Assembly (NCBI GenBank): GCA_902772795.1
Contig: CACYBZ010000041.1
Coordinates: 1-10,171, forward strand
Length of the DNA: 10,171 bases
Direction: 5' to 3'
Origin: an uncultured Ruminococcus sp.
Lineage (GTDB): Bacteria > Bacillota > Clostridia > Oscillospirales > Acutalibacteraceae
Shown one piece after another: positions 1 to 6,658 of the stretch. How positions within the stretch are numbered: position 1 is the stretch's first letter; every line of letters starts with the position of its first letter. Both the position numbers and the translations under genes were made by a program. The notes beneath the pieces were generated by a model that saw only the letters and a list, made by a program, of their open reading frames with translations, did not search any database and was not told where the DNA came from.

Positions 1-13
1 GCTTTCAGAGAGT

Positions 14-50
14 CTCCCCTGAAAGGGGAGATGTCAGCCAACGGCTGACA
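14..50. repeat. Double-hairpin palindromic intergenic repeat
   Basis: Two perfect adjacent hairpins are visible: CTCCCCT/AGGGGAG (14-20 with 24-30, loop GAA) and TGTCAGCC/GGCTGACA (32-39 with 43-50, loop AAC). An AGGGG at 52-56 could compete for the first CCCCT arm. There is no coding potential. From memory, elements of this shape (a G/C-rich stem next to a stem with TGACA ends) recur between genes in gut Clostridia, which suggests a REP- or MITE-like element. That family link is recollection, not a search result. Confidence 0.6.
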
Positions 51-81
51 GAGGGGTAATAAAAATTAACTTAGTGCATAT

Positions 82-138
82 GGGGCTCTGCCCCTGAACC
101 CCGCAAGCCTTTGAAAAGGCTTGACCGAAACTTTATGG
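82..138 (+). repeat. Hairpin repeat element, copy 1 (GGGGC stem plus TTTGAAAA-loop stem)
   Basis: The element contains GGGGC/GCCCC (82-86 with 90-94), then ACCCC, then a second hairpin AAGCCTT/AAGGCTT (105-111 with 116-122), and ends in GAAACTTT followed by TGG. A diverged copy lies on the opposite strand at 5019-5078 with the same block order, the same TTTGAAAA core and a different but still paired stem. Two copies in 10 kb with a preserved fold argue for a dispersed structured repeat. It lies in the 3' region of the clpC operon, about 145 nt beyond the clpC stop, and past the main terminator stem as seen by clpC transcription. Confidence 0.6.
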
Positions 139-162
139 TTGCTTTTCTGATACTTGCACAAA

Positions 163-207
163 AACAAACCTTTTACTGCCACAGATAACGGCGGTAAAAG
201 GTTTGTT
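163..207. terminator. Long perfect stem-loop, probable (bidirectional) terminator of the clpC operon
   Basis: Arms 163-180 and 190-207 pair over 18 bp with one G-T wobble and a 9-nt loop (181-189). On the minus strand the stem is followed by a U-rich run (read as TTTGTG after GTT), and on the plus strand it is followed by GTTTCC, so it could stop transcription both ways. It lies about 75 nt beyond the clpC stop. A 10-bp inverted repeat, CCGAAACTTT (125-134) and AAAGTTTCGG (219-228), brackets it. The U-tracts are imperfect, so efficiency is uncertain. Confidence 0.6.
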
Positions 208-244
208 GTTTCCTAAAGAAAGTTTCGGGGACTTACTTTACGGC

Positions 245-278
245 GGTATATATATCACAGCTTTTCTGTGATGATACC
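245..278 (-). other. Stem-loop immediately after the clpC stop
   Basis: ATCACAG/CTGTGAT (254-260 with 266-272, loop CTTTT) is extended across an internal loop by GGTAT/ATACC (245-249 with 274-278). It begins a few bases past the clpC stop. No U-tract follows in the minus direction, so it is more likely a 3'-UTR stabilising stem or a weak pause than a full terminator. Confidence 0.35.
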
Positions 279-282
279 TGAA

Positions 283-2751
283 TTATTTTTTATGAAAAAC
301 GAATTTATCGTTTTCAAACGTACATTCTACAGTGTCACCTGCTTTGATATTGCTCTGCAGAATTTCCTCACTGATATTGTCTTCAATATGCGTACTGATT
401 GCCCGTCTTAACGGTCTTGCCCCATATACAGGGTCAAATCCCTTTTTGGCGATTTCCTTGACAGCTTCGTCGGTAAACGTGATTCTGATGTCAATATCTG
501 CCAGACGTTTTGCCAGTGAGTCAAGCATAAGCTGAGCAATACGTTCAATTTCTTTATCCGTCAGTTTTCTGAAAACAATGATATCATCAATTCTGTTGAG
601 AAATTCGGGACGGAATGTGTTCTTGAGTTCACCCATGACAGTTTCTTTGATTTTCTCAAACTCATTTTCGTCTTTTTTGCTTTCATCACTGAACGCAAAA
701 CCAAATTCCTTTGCACTCTGGTTGGTGATATATCTTGCTCCGACATTTGATGTCATAATGATAATGGTATTTCTGAAATCAACGTGTCTGCCCTGTGAAT
801 CCGTCAGCCGACCATCATCAAGAATCTGCAACAACATATTGAATACATCGGGGTGTGCTTTTTCAATTTCATCGAAAAGAATGACAGAATAAGGATTACG
901 TCTTACTTTTTCGGTGAGTTGTCCGCCCTCATCATAGCCGACATATCCCGGAGGTGAACCGACCAGTTTCGACACGGTGTGTTTCTCCATAAACTCTGAC
1001 ATATCCAGTCTGATGATATTGTTTTCGTTACCGAACATCGCTTCAGCCAGTGCCTTGCAGAGTTCTGTTTTTCCGACACCTGTCGGCCCCAGGAAAATAA
1101 ATGAACCGATAGGACGTTTCGGATCTTTCAGTCCGACTCTGCCACGTCTGATGGCTTTGGCAACGGAAGAAACTGCCTCGTCCTGTCCGATTAATCTGTG
1201 GTGCAGAATTTCTTCCATACGGAGCAGACGCTGACTTTCTTCTTCGGTAAGCTGTGATACAGGAACTCCCGTCCAGCCTGATACAACCTGTGCAATATCT
1301 TCTTCTGTGACTTTGTTGACACTTGTTCCACGTTCAGATTTCCATTCATCTTTCTGTTTTTCATATTTTTCCCTTACGGACTTTTCTTCATCACGGAGCT
1401 TTGCTGCCTGTTCAAAGTTCTGCGAATTGATTGCCGAACTTTTTTCCTTTTCCAGTCTTTCCAGTTCTTTTTCCAGTGTTTTGAGTTCTGTCGGTTCGGT
1501 GTGATTCTGCAGACGTACTCTGGAGGCAGATTCATCAATCAGGTCAATGGCTTTGTCAGGTAAAAATCTGTCGTTGATGTATCTTGCCGACATTTTTACC
1601 GCTGACACAATCGCTTCATCTGTGATTTTTACCTTGTGATGTGCTTCATATCTGTCACGCAGACCTTTGAGAATTTCTATGGTTTCTTCCTGAGTAGGTT
1701 CACCGACGATGACAGGCTGAAAACGTCTTTCCAGTGCAGAATCTTTCTCAATATATTTTCTGTACTCGTTGAGTGTTGTTGCACCGATTACCTGAAAATC
1801 GCCTCTTGCCAGTGACGGTTTGAGCATATTGGCGGCATCTGATGAACCCTCTGCACTGCCTGTGCCGACTATGGTATGCAATTCATCAATGAACAAAATA
1901 ACATTGCCTGCATTCTTGACTTCTTCAATCGCATTTTTGATTCTGTCCTCGAAATCGCCACGGTATTTTGTACCTGCTACCATTCCCGTAAGGTCAAGGG
2001 CAACCACTCTTTTGCCTTGTAAGAGGTCGGGAACTTCGTTGCTGGCGATTTTAAGTGCCAGTCCTTCGGCAACCGCCGTCTTACCGACACCAGGTTCACC
2101 GATAAGACACGGATTATTCTTTGTCCGTCTGGACAATATCTGAATAACCCTTTCTATTTCGTTTTTTCTGCCGATGACAGGGTCAATTTCTCCTTTTTTC
2201 GCTTTGGCGGTGAGGTCAACGCCGAATTTATCCAGCGTTGCCGTTTTACCGTTGCTTCCGACTTTTTTTTCTCCCTCCAAAGACGAAGAATAGCTGTTTT
2301 CTTCTGCACCGGTATTTTGTAACTGTTCCTTTATACCTTCAACAACATCTTCAGGTCTGATGCCTGTATCGACTATCATTCTGACAGCATAACTTTCGCT
2401 GTCCTCCAGTAAGGCAATGAGTAAATGTTCTGTTCCGACATAGTTATGTCCGAATCTTGCAGATACCATCATTGCCCTTTGCAATACTCTTTTGCTTCTC
2501 GGTGTAAGGTCGTTAGGGGTGAGCTTCACTTCACTGCCTACACCGATTTTTTCTTTGATATTTTTTTCTACGTTTTCAAACGTAACGCCTGCGTTGGAAA
2601 GCACTACATAGGCTACTCCTGATTCTTCACGCAACAATCCCAGTAAAATATGTTCCGTGCCGATATATGTGTGACCGAGTGCCTGTGCATTTTCAATCGC
2701 ATAATTCATTGCCTTGTTGGCATTTTCTGTAAAACCGTTGAATCTATACAT
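283..2751 (-). CDS. clpC: ATP-dependent Clp protease ATPase subunit ClpC
   Basis: This is a cytoplasmic AAA+ unfoldase of the Hsp100 class that passes substrates, including arginine-phosphorylated proteins, to ClpP. The 822 aa are close to the usual size of about 810. The N-terminal double Clp repeat (1-145) carries GTEH at 31-34 and 106-109; glutamates in these motifs bind phosphoarginine in the Bacillus protein. The first ATPase has Walker A GEPGVGKT (218-225), Walker B ILFIDE (285-290) and ERRF (341-344). The middle domain (about 415-475) has a UVR-like coiled coil around [13 protein letters not shown]. The second ATPase has GPTGVGKT (555-562), ILFDE (624-628) and GARP (777-780). A FGF at 683-685 sits where the ClpP-binding loop is expected. 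GGAGGT lies 6 nt before the ATG. It is the last gene of the ctsR operon, 64 nt after mcsB, and looks fully functional. Confidence 0.98.
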   Translation of the reverse strand: MYRFNGFTENANKAMNYAIENAQALGHTYIGTEHILLGLLREESGVAYVVLSNAGVTFENVEKNIKEKIGVGSEVKLTPNDLTPRSKRVLQRAMMVSARFGHNYVGTEHLLIALLEDSESYAVRMIVDTGIRPEDVVEGIKEQLQNTGAEENSYSSSLEGEKKVGSNGKTATLDKFGVDLTAKAKKGEIDPVIGRKNEIERVIQILSRRTKNNPCLIGEPGVGKTAVAEGLALKIASNEVPDLLQGKRVVALDLTGMVAGTKYRGDFEDRIKNAIEEVKNAGNVILFIDELHTIVGTGSAEGSSDAANMLKPSLARGDFQVIGATTLNEYRKYIEKDSALERRFQPVIVGEPTQEETIEILKGLRDRYEAHHKVKITDEAIVSAVKMSARYINDRFLPDKAIDLIDESASRVRLQNHTEPTELKTLEKELERLEKEKSSAINSQNFEQAAKLRDEEKSVREKYEKQKDEWKSERGTSVNKVTEEDIAQVVSGWTGVPVSQLTEEESQRLLRMEEILHHRLIGQDEAVSSVAKAIRRGRVGLKDPKRPIGSFIFLGPTGVGKTELCKALAEAMFGNENNIIRLDMSEFMEKHTVSKLVGSPPGYVGYDEGGQLTEKVRRNPYSVILFDEIEKAHPDVFNMLLQILDDGRLTDSQGRHVDFRNTIIIMTSNVGARYITNQSAKEFGFAFSDESKKDENEFEKIKETVMGELKNTFRPEFLNRIDDIIVFRKLTDKEIERIAQLMLDSLAKRLADIDIRITFTDEAVKEIAKKGFDPVYGARPLRRAISTHIEDNISEEILQSNIKAGDTVECTFENDKFVFHKK

Positions 2752-2815
2752 AACTATACCTCCTTGTTACTTTTCAAAAAAGCTCTTATGATTTATTCAG
2801 GAAATTTTCCCGTAG

Positions 2816-3835
2816 TTACTGCAAACTTTCTCTGAGGATTTTTGCTCTCAGCACATCTCTTTGTGAGGGTGTCAGTTCCTTTTCTGCATTTTCTGTAAGG
2901 GTATATGGCTGTAATACGACCATAAGCCTGTTGATTTTGGCAATATCCTCTTCAATCAGTTTTTCATTGATACCCATTCTCACTGCCGACAACAATTTCA
3001 TACTTTCCTGATTGTTCATCAGTACGGCATATTTCAATGTTCCCAGACATCTCATGATATAATCCTGTGTTTCCGTTCTCTTACAGAACTGACTTCTCAT
3101 ACTTCTTTCGTTGTCGATAACCTGCATAGCGACACGTTTCAGATTTTCTATGGCGTTTTCTTCTGATAACCCCAACGTCACCTGATTGGAAAGCTGATAC
3201 ATTCCGCCTTGTGCCTGCGTACCTTCTCCGAATGTGCCACGCAACGTCAGACCGATTTTGGAAAGATTATCTTTCAGTCTTTCCGTTACCTTTCCCGATT
3301 GCAGGGCGGGAAGATGTAACATGACAGATGCTCTTAATCCTGTTCCGATATTGGTGGGGCACTGTGTCAGATAGCCCAGTTTGTCATGAAAAGCAAATCC
3401 CAGAGCATTATCCAGCAACGTATCAATCTTATCTGCTGTTTCATAGGCTTTTTCCAGAGCAAGCCCCTCATACAATACCTGAATTCTCAGATGGTCTTCT
3501 TCATTGATCATAATACTGACGCCTTCGTCCTCGGTGAGCAAAAGATATTTTCCTTTGCGGTCGTTGGCAAATTCAGGACTGATAATATGTCGTTCCATCA
3601 GCGAACCTGTTTCCGTTGCGGAAAGTTTTGCCATATCGATGAAACGAAACGTCTTGGCAATATAAGAATTGCTTTGTTCGAGTGCTTCTTTGACTTTCAT
3701 GGCAATTTCCGTTTTCTGCTGTACGTTGAGCAAATGCGGAAACGGATAATTTTTCAGATTTCTTGCCAGCCTTATCCGTGAACTGATGGCGATATCGCCC
3801 TGTTCACCGTTTTTTTCAAACCATTTAGTTGTCAT
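2816..3835 (-). CDS. mcsB: Protein arginine kinase McsB
   Basis: McsB phosphorylates arginines on proteins, marking them for ClpC-ClpP, and inactivates CtsR under stress; McsA activates it. It shows the guanido-phosphotransferase fold: SSRIRLARN near the N-terminus, NEEDHLRIQ, CPTNIGTGLRAS (holding the conserved cysteine), RGTFGEGTQAQGGMYQLSNQ, and RSMRSQFC. The C-terminal RDVLRA fits the RDxxRA motif linked to phosphoarginine sensing and oligomer formation. I chose the ATG at 3835 (339 aa, slightly under the 350-363 usual). GGAGGG lies 8 nt upstream of it, whereas the in-frame GTG at 3844 overlaps that site. The start lies inside mcsA (11-nt overlap), so translation is probably coupled. No catalytic block appears missing. 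Confidence 0.96.
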   Translation of the reverse strand: MTTKWFEKNGEQGDIAISSRIRLARNLKNYPFPHLLNVQQKTEIAMKVKEALEQSNSYIAKTFRFIDMAKLSATETGSLMERHIISPEFANDRKGKYLLLTEDEGVSIMINEEDHLRIQVLYEGLALEKAYETADKIDTLLDNALGFAFHDKLGYLTQCPTNIGTGLRASVMLHLPALQSGKVTERLKDNLSKIGLTLRGTFGEGTQAQGGMYQLSNQVTLGLSEENAIENLKRVAMQVIDNERSMRSQFCKRTETQDYIMRCLGTLKYAVLMNNQESMKLLSAVRMGINEKLIEEDIAKINRLMVVLQPYTLTENAEKELTPSQRDVLRAKILRESLQ

Positions 3836-4331
3836 GCTTGTCACCCTCCATTTCTTTTATCTTGTCACGAAGTTCGACAGCCAGTTCAAAATTTTCTTCT
3901 CTGATAGCCTTGTCAAGTTCCTGCTTCGTTTTTTCGATGTCCCTTTTCTTTTTGACTTCAGCACTTGCTCCACTGGGTACTTTCCCTCGGTGCTGAATGT
4001 TGCCGTGTATTTTCTGAATTGACGGTAATAATTCGTCATAAAACCCAGTGTAACAGTCGGCACAGCCTACTTTTCCCGAACGGGCGATATCCGTAAATGA
4101 TGACCCGCAGGTCTTACATCTTGTGGCACTCGTTCTTGACGGCAGACCGCCACCGAAGAAACTTCCCAGAAAGTTGCTGAAATCCGTTGCCGTGTGTGTA
4201 AAGACATTTCCCATTCCTATCCCTTTGGCTTTTGCACATTCCGAACATAATCTCATTTCGGAATATTCTCCGTTAATCATCGTCTTGATGTGTGTTGTCG
4301 CCTGATTTTTTCCACATAATTCACATAACAT
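3825..4331 (-). CDS. mcsA: McsA, zinc-binding activator of McsB
   Basis: McsA is the partner that activates the arginine kinase McsB and takes part in CtsR control and metal or redox stress sensing. In 168 aa (Bacillus about 185) it shows three CxxC pairs or clusters: C3/C6, C29/C32, and C72/C75 with C90/C93, which fit zinc-binding modules. A charged helix with a UVR motif (about 133-165, REENFELAVELRDKIKEME) follows, like the one in ClpC's middle domain. I chose the ATG at 4331: GGGAGGA lies just upstream at ideal spacing. A longer reading from GTG at 4349 would translate the ribosome binding site itself. It starts 21 nt after ctsR and overlaps mcsB by 11 nt. Confidence 0.95.
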   Translation of the reverse strand: MLCELCGKNQATTHIKTMINGEYSEMRLCSECAKAKGIGMGNVFTHTATDFSNFLGSFFGGGLPSRTSATRCKTCGSSFTDIARSGKVGCADCYTGFYDELLPSIQKIHGNIQHRGKVPSGASAEVKKKRDIEKTKQELDKAIREENFELAVELRDKIKEMEGDKHDN

Positions 4332-4352
4332 AATAATTCCTCCCAACACTGT

Positions 4353-4808
4353 TTATACCAATGTCAACAGCATATTTTTGAACACTGTTGCTCTGACCGT
4401 ATTCCGTAAACTCTTCGGTACTTGTGACAGTACCCTTTCCGAAACACCTGCTGTTATTATCTTCGTCACTTCCTGAGAAATCATACCGTTTGCACAAAGA
4501 TTTTCCAGAATAATATTTGCTGAAAGTTCGTCCAGACTGCTTCCTACGGAATTGACAATGTGCATAATAACACTCCCTTTGTCGGTGGTAAGACGGATTC
4601 TTGTGATTCTGATGTAACCGCCACCACCACGACGACTTTCAACGACATACCCCTGTTCCTGTGTAAATCGGGAACTGATGACATAATTTATCTGACTGGG
4701 CACACACCCGATATTGTTTGCCAGTTCATTACGCTGAATTTCTGCTGTGCCGTTGCTTTCGTCGAGCATATTCTTGATGTATTCAGCTACCACATCACTG
4801 ATTCTCAT
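4353..4808 (-). CDS. ctsR: Transcriptional repressor CtsR of class III stress genes
   Basis: CtsR is a dimeric winged-helix repressor of clp genes. It binds tandem RGTCAAA heptads and is released by heat or by McsB-dependent inactivation. The 151 aa match the family. The N-terminal HTH region (about 22-50, RNELANNIGCVPSQINYVIS) is followed by the beta-wing RRGGGGYIRI (59-68); the tetraglycine loop is the known thermosensing element and is intact here. The C-terminal part (about 80-151) is the dimerisation and McsB-responsive domain. The start ATG is preceded by AGGTGA at usual spacing. It is the first gene of the operon with a leader of about 70 nt, and its own promoter carries CtsR-type operators, so it should autoregulate. 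Confidence 0.97.
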   Translation of the reverse strand: MRISDVVAEYIKNMLDESNGTAEIQRNELANNIGCVPSQINYVISSRFTQEQGYVVESRRGGGGYIRITRIRLTTDKGSVIMHIVNSVGSSLDELSANIILENLCANGMISQEVTKIITAGVSERVLSQVPKSLRNTVRATVFKNMLLTLV

Positions 4809-4859
4809 GATATTTCACCTTACTTCACCTGTCCTTTCGACTTTATCTGATCTTTAAGG

Positions 4860-4876
4860 TTTAACCTTTCCTGACC
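4860..4876 (-). promoter_or_regulatory. CtsR operator I (at the transcription start)
   Basis: Read on the minus strand this is GGTCAGG AAA GGTTAAA. It matches the CtsR consensus RGTCAAA NAN RGTCAAA at 11 of 14 heptad positions with the correct 3-nt spacer. It lies at about +4 to +20 from the predicted start, where bound repressor would block initiation or escape. A 13-bp palindrome, AAGGTTTAACCTT (4856-4868), overlaps it. Confidence 0.75.
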
Positions 4877-4885
4877 TTTGTCTAT

Positions 4886-4914
4886 ATTATAGATTGAAAG
4901 TCAGAAAAAGTCAA
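4886..4914 (-). promoter_or_regulatory. Sigma-A promoter of the ctsR-mcsA-mcsB-clpC operon
   Basis: On the minus strand the -35 is TTGACT (4914-4909), the spacer is exactly 17 bp, and the -10 is a perfect TATAAT (4891-4886). The predicted start is near 4879, giving a leader of about 70 nt before the ctsR ATG. The -35 and spacer overlap CtsR operator II and the start overlaps operator I. Confidence 0.85.
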
Positions 4915-4915
4915 A
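4899..4915 (+). promoter_or_regulatory. CtsR operator II (over the -35 and spacer)
   Basis: Read on the plus strand this is AGTCAGA AAA AGTCAAA, 13 of 14 consensus heptad positions with the right spacer. It covers the -35 hexamer and part of the spacer of the ctsR promoter and points opposite to operator I. It shares one base with operator III. Confidence 0.75.
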
Positions 4916-4931
4916 GTCAATAAAAGTCAAA
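4915..4931 (+). promoter_or_regulatory. CtsR operator III (upstream of the -35)
   Basis: Read on the plus strand this is AGTCAAT AAA AGTCAAA, 13 of 14 consensus positions with the right spacer. It begins on the last base of operator II, so four heptads run in series with starts at 4899, 4909, 4915 and 4925. It lies at about -36 to -52 of the ctsR promoter, so it would act through cooperative binding or by blocking upstream contacts. Confidence 0.7.
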
Positions 4932-4939
4932 TACTGTGA

Positions 4940-5006
4940 TTTTTTTTATTTGTTTCTCTTATTTGCTTTTACTTTCTTTGATTTACTCGTTTTTCCTGTT
5001 TTTTCC
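4940..5006 (-). promoter_or_regulatory. A-rich tract upstream of the ctsR promoter (possible UP element)
   Basis: This stretch is almost all T and C on the plus strand, so on the minus strand it is a purine- and A-rich tract with several A runs, beginning about 25 bp upstream of the -35. Such tracts can act as UP elements for RNA polymerase alpha subunits or bend DNA. CtsR operators II and III lie between it and the -35. No gene is visible here. Confidence 0.35.
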
Positions 5007-5018
5007 GAACAAGGTGAG

Positions 5019-5078
5019 CCACAAAAGTTTCTGACCGATTTTTTTCAAAAAGTCGGTGGGGTCAATTAGCAAAGCCCC
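5019..5078 (-). repeat. Hairpin repeat element, copy 2 (inverted, diverged from 82-138)
   Basis: Read on the minus strand it starts GGGGCTTTG, continues through GACCCC, then the hairpin CCGACTTTTTGAAAAAAATCGG region, and ends AAACTTTTGTGG. Block order and the TTTGAAAA core match the copy at 82-138. The stem bases differ on both arms (CCGA/TCGG here against AAGCC/GGCTT there), yet pairing is kept apart from one bulge. It sits in the divergent spacer between ctsR and the DUF3343 gene. Confidence 0.6.
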
Positions 5079-5182
5079 TTGACAGGATTTTTAAGAGCGA
5101 ATTCCTTAAACACAGCACTTATTTTGTATGACAGCATACTATATAAAAAAGAGTTGTACAAAAACGAAAGAGGTGAAATACA
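5079..5182 (+). promoter_or_regulatory. Leader of the DUF3343 gene with a weak candidate promoter
   Basis: A TTGACA occurs at 5079-5084 but no good -10 lies 16-18 bp downstream. Better -10-like sequences (TACTAT, TATAAA) occur at 5137-5147 without a clear -35. A small dyad GTATG/CATAC (around 5127-5139) overlaps them. The ribosome binding site AGAGGTGA ends 6 nt before the ATG at 5183. A promoter is required here because the upstream operon is divergent, but its exact position cannot be fixed by eye. Confidence 0.3.
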
Positions 5183-5401
5183 ATGGCTAAAAAATATATG
5201 ATGTTCCCGTCAATCACCTATGCCCTGAAAGCCAAAAATATACTGCGTTCCCACGGCATTTATGCGGATATGGTAAAAACGTCCCAGTTCAAAAACCAAA
5301 AGGGATGCGGTTACAGTCTGATAGTCAACAGAAATTTTGAAAAAGCACTGACCGTCCTCAGAAACAACGGCATTGAAATAACAGATATCGGCAGTCAGTA
5401 A
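5183..5401 (+). CDS. DUF3343 protein, putative sulfur/selenium carrier-like
   Basis: A 72-aa protein with no signal peptide or membrane segment. It resembles DUF3343, which Pfam lists as a putative Se/S carrier-like family: an N-terminal segment with a phenylalanine and a helix (MMFPSITYALKAKNILRSHG), a central KGCGYSL containing the only cysteine (residue 42), and a C-terminal helix then strand (ALTVLRNNGIEI). It is complete for the family. The gene ends 23 nt before a cysteine desulfurase, a pairing I recall as common in Clostridia. The simplest reading is that Cys42 accepts persulfide sulfur from that enzyme. Function is inferred from family name and context; no direct biochemical role is shown by the sequence. 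Confidence 0.8.
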   Translation: MAKKYMMFPSITYALKAKNILRSHGIYADMVKTSQFKNQKGCGYSLIVNRNFEKALTVLRNNGIEITDIGSQ

Positions 5402-5424
5402 TTTAACGCAAAGGGTGACTTTCT

Positions 5425-6588
5425 ATGATATATGCAGACAATTCAGCGACATCATTTCCCAAACCACAAAGCGTATACAATGAAGTTTGTCGTGCAGTTC
5501 ATGTCTACGGCGGAAATGCCGGCAGAAGCGGACATCGTATGTCCATACAGTCCGCTGAACAAATATACCGCTGTCGGGAAGCTGTGGCGGATTTTTTCCA
5601 CGTTGACAACAGTGAAAATATTATTTTCACTCCTGGTTGTACCTATGCACTCAATACGGTCATCAAAGGTATCCTTCGACGTGGCGACCATGTTGTCATT
5701 TCTGACCTTGAACACAATTCCGTATCAAGAACAGTGCATGAAATGACAAAAACAGGTATTACCTACACTGTCGCCGAAACGGTACACGGCGACTTTGAAA
5801 CTACGCTCGACAACTTTCGCAAAGCTATCAACGACAAAACAAAACTGATTGTTGTTACTCATGCTTCCAATGTCACAGGCACAATATTACCCGTCAGCCG
5901 TATTGTGGCTCTGGCACATCAGTATCAAGTCAGCGTGCTGGTCGATATTGCCCAGACGGGCGGTATTATTCCCTTGGATCTTACTCAGCTGAATGCAGAT
6001 TTTGTGGCTTGTGCAGGACACAAGGGACTTATGGGGCTTATGGGAACAGGTATACTCTATCTGAAAAATGCCGAAAATGTCATTCCGCTGGTATTCGGCG
6101 GAACAGGGAGCAGTTCTCTGGAACTTTCTCAGCCTGAAATACTTCCTGACAAGTTTGAAAGCGGTACGGGAAATCTTGTCGGAATCTGTTCGCTGAGAAA
6201 AGGAATCGAATTTCTGAACACAAGAGGGATTGACAATATCCACCAGCAAGAATTTTCTTTACTGGAAGAATTGTATGACAGCCTGAAAAAAATCCCGAAT
6301 GTGAAATTATACACCCCTGAACCTCGCATAGACTACCATGCACCACTTCTGTCTTTCAATATCGGTACCATGCCAAGCGAAGATGTGGCAAAGATACTCG
6401 ATAAGCAATATCAGATTTATGTTCGGGCAGGACTGCATTGTGCACCGCTTGCTCACCACAAACTTCACACTGAAAATCAGGGTACTGTGCGAATTTCGCT
6501 TTCCTGTTTCAATAACCGCACACAAATCAGAACCATTGTCAATGCGGTCACAAATATTTCCCATAATTCTCAAAAAAAATTAACATAA
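5425..6588 (+). CDS. Cysteine desulfurase (class V aminotransferase family)
   Basis: A PLP enzyme predicted to release sulfur from cysteine as an enzyme-bound persulfide, giving alanine. The 387 aa show the family's start (MIYADNSATSFPKP), the cofactor-region histidine in DLEHNS (H97), VDIAQTGG with D174, the Schiff-base lysine K200 in CAGHKGLMG, and the active-site loop RAGLHCAPLAH with C339. The C-terminal GTVRISLSCFNN block is typical. The N- and C-termini fit the TIGR01977-like desulfurase group better than SufS, IscS or NifS proper; this is a motif judgement. AAGGGTGA lies 6 nt before the ATG. It is probably co-transcribed with the small carrier-like gene upstream. No IscU, SufU or ThiI gene is nearby, so the final acceptor is unknown. 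Confidence 0.9.
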   Translation: MIYADNSATSFPKPQSVYNEVCRAVHVYGGNAGRSGHRMSIQSAEQIYRCREAVADFFHVDNSENIIFTPGCTYALNTVIKGILRRGDHVVISDLEHNSVSRTVHEMTKTGITYTVAETVHGDFETTLDNFRKAINDKTKLIVVTHASNVTGTILPVSRIVALAHQYQVSVLVDIAQTGGIIPLDLTQLNADFVACAGHKGLMGLMGTGILYLKNAENVIPLVFGGTGSSSLELSQPEILPDKFESGTGNLVGICSLRKGIEFLNTRGIDNIHQQEFSLLEELYDSLKKIPNVKLYTPEPRIDYHAPLLSFNIGTMPSEDVAKILDKQYQIYVRAGLHCAPLAHHKLHTENQGTVRISLSCFNNRTQIRTIVNAVTNISHNSQKKLT

Positions 6589-6604
6589 AAGTAGTGTACT
6601 TTTA
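6586..6604. other. A/T-rich dyad between the desulfurase gene and cdaA
   Basis: TAAAAGTA/TACTTTTA form 8-bp arms around GTG, overlapping the desulfurase stop codon. A T-rich segment (GGATTTTG) follows. It could be a weak terminator or an operator for a cdaA promoter in the following 54 nt. Candidate -10 sequences there (TAAAAT, TATAAC) have no clear -35 partner. Confidence 0.3.
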
Positions 6605-6658
6605 CGGATTTTGTGATAAAATTGTTTCATATAACTATTCTGAATGGAATGAATAATT

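Noticed and set aside
254..272. Stem after clpC as the main terminator
   Set aside because: It has no U-tract on the minus strand, whereas the longer stem at 163-207 with a U-rich flank is the better candidate.
2752..2815. Possible internal promoter between mcsB and clpC
   Set aside because: The 64-nt gap is A/T-rich but shows no -35/-10 pair at proper spacing and no CtsR heptads; only the clpC ribosome site is clear.
3386..3781. 131-codon plus-strand open frame opposite mcsB
   Set aside because: It is fully antisense to a conserved kinase, has no ribosome binding site or recognisable domain, and is explained by the codon bias of mcsB.
4809..4859. Possible riboswitch or leader regulator before ctsR
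   Set aside because: The 5' leader is short and shows no stable stem or terminator-antiterminator pair; the CtsR operators account for control.
5079..5108. TTGACA at 5079-5084 as the DUF3343 promoter
   Set aside because: The hexamer is perfect, but the bases 16-18 bp downstream (TTCCTTA) do not resemble a -10; it partly reflects the edge of the repeat element.
5887..6249. 120-codon minus-strand open frame opposite the cysteine desulfurase
   Set aside because: It is a shadow of a conserved plus-strand enzyme with no start signals or domain features.
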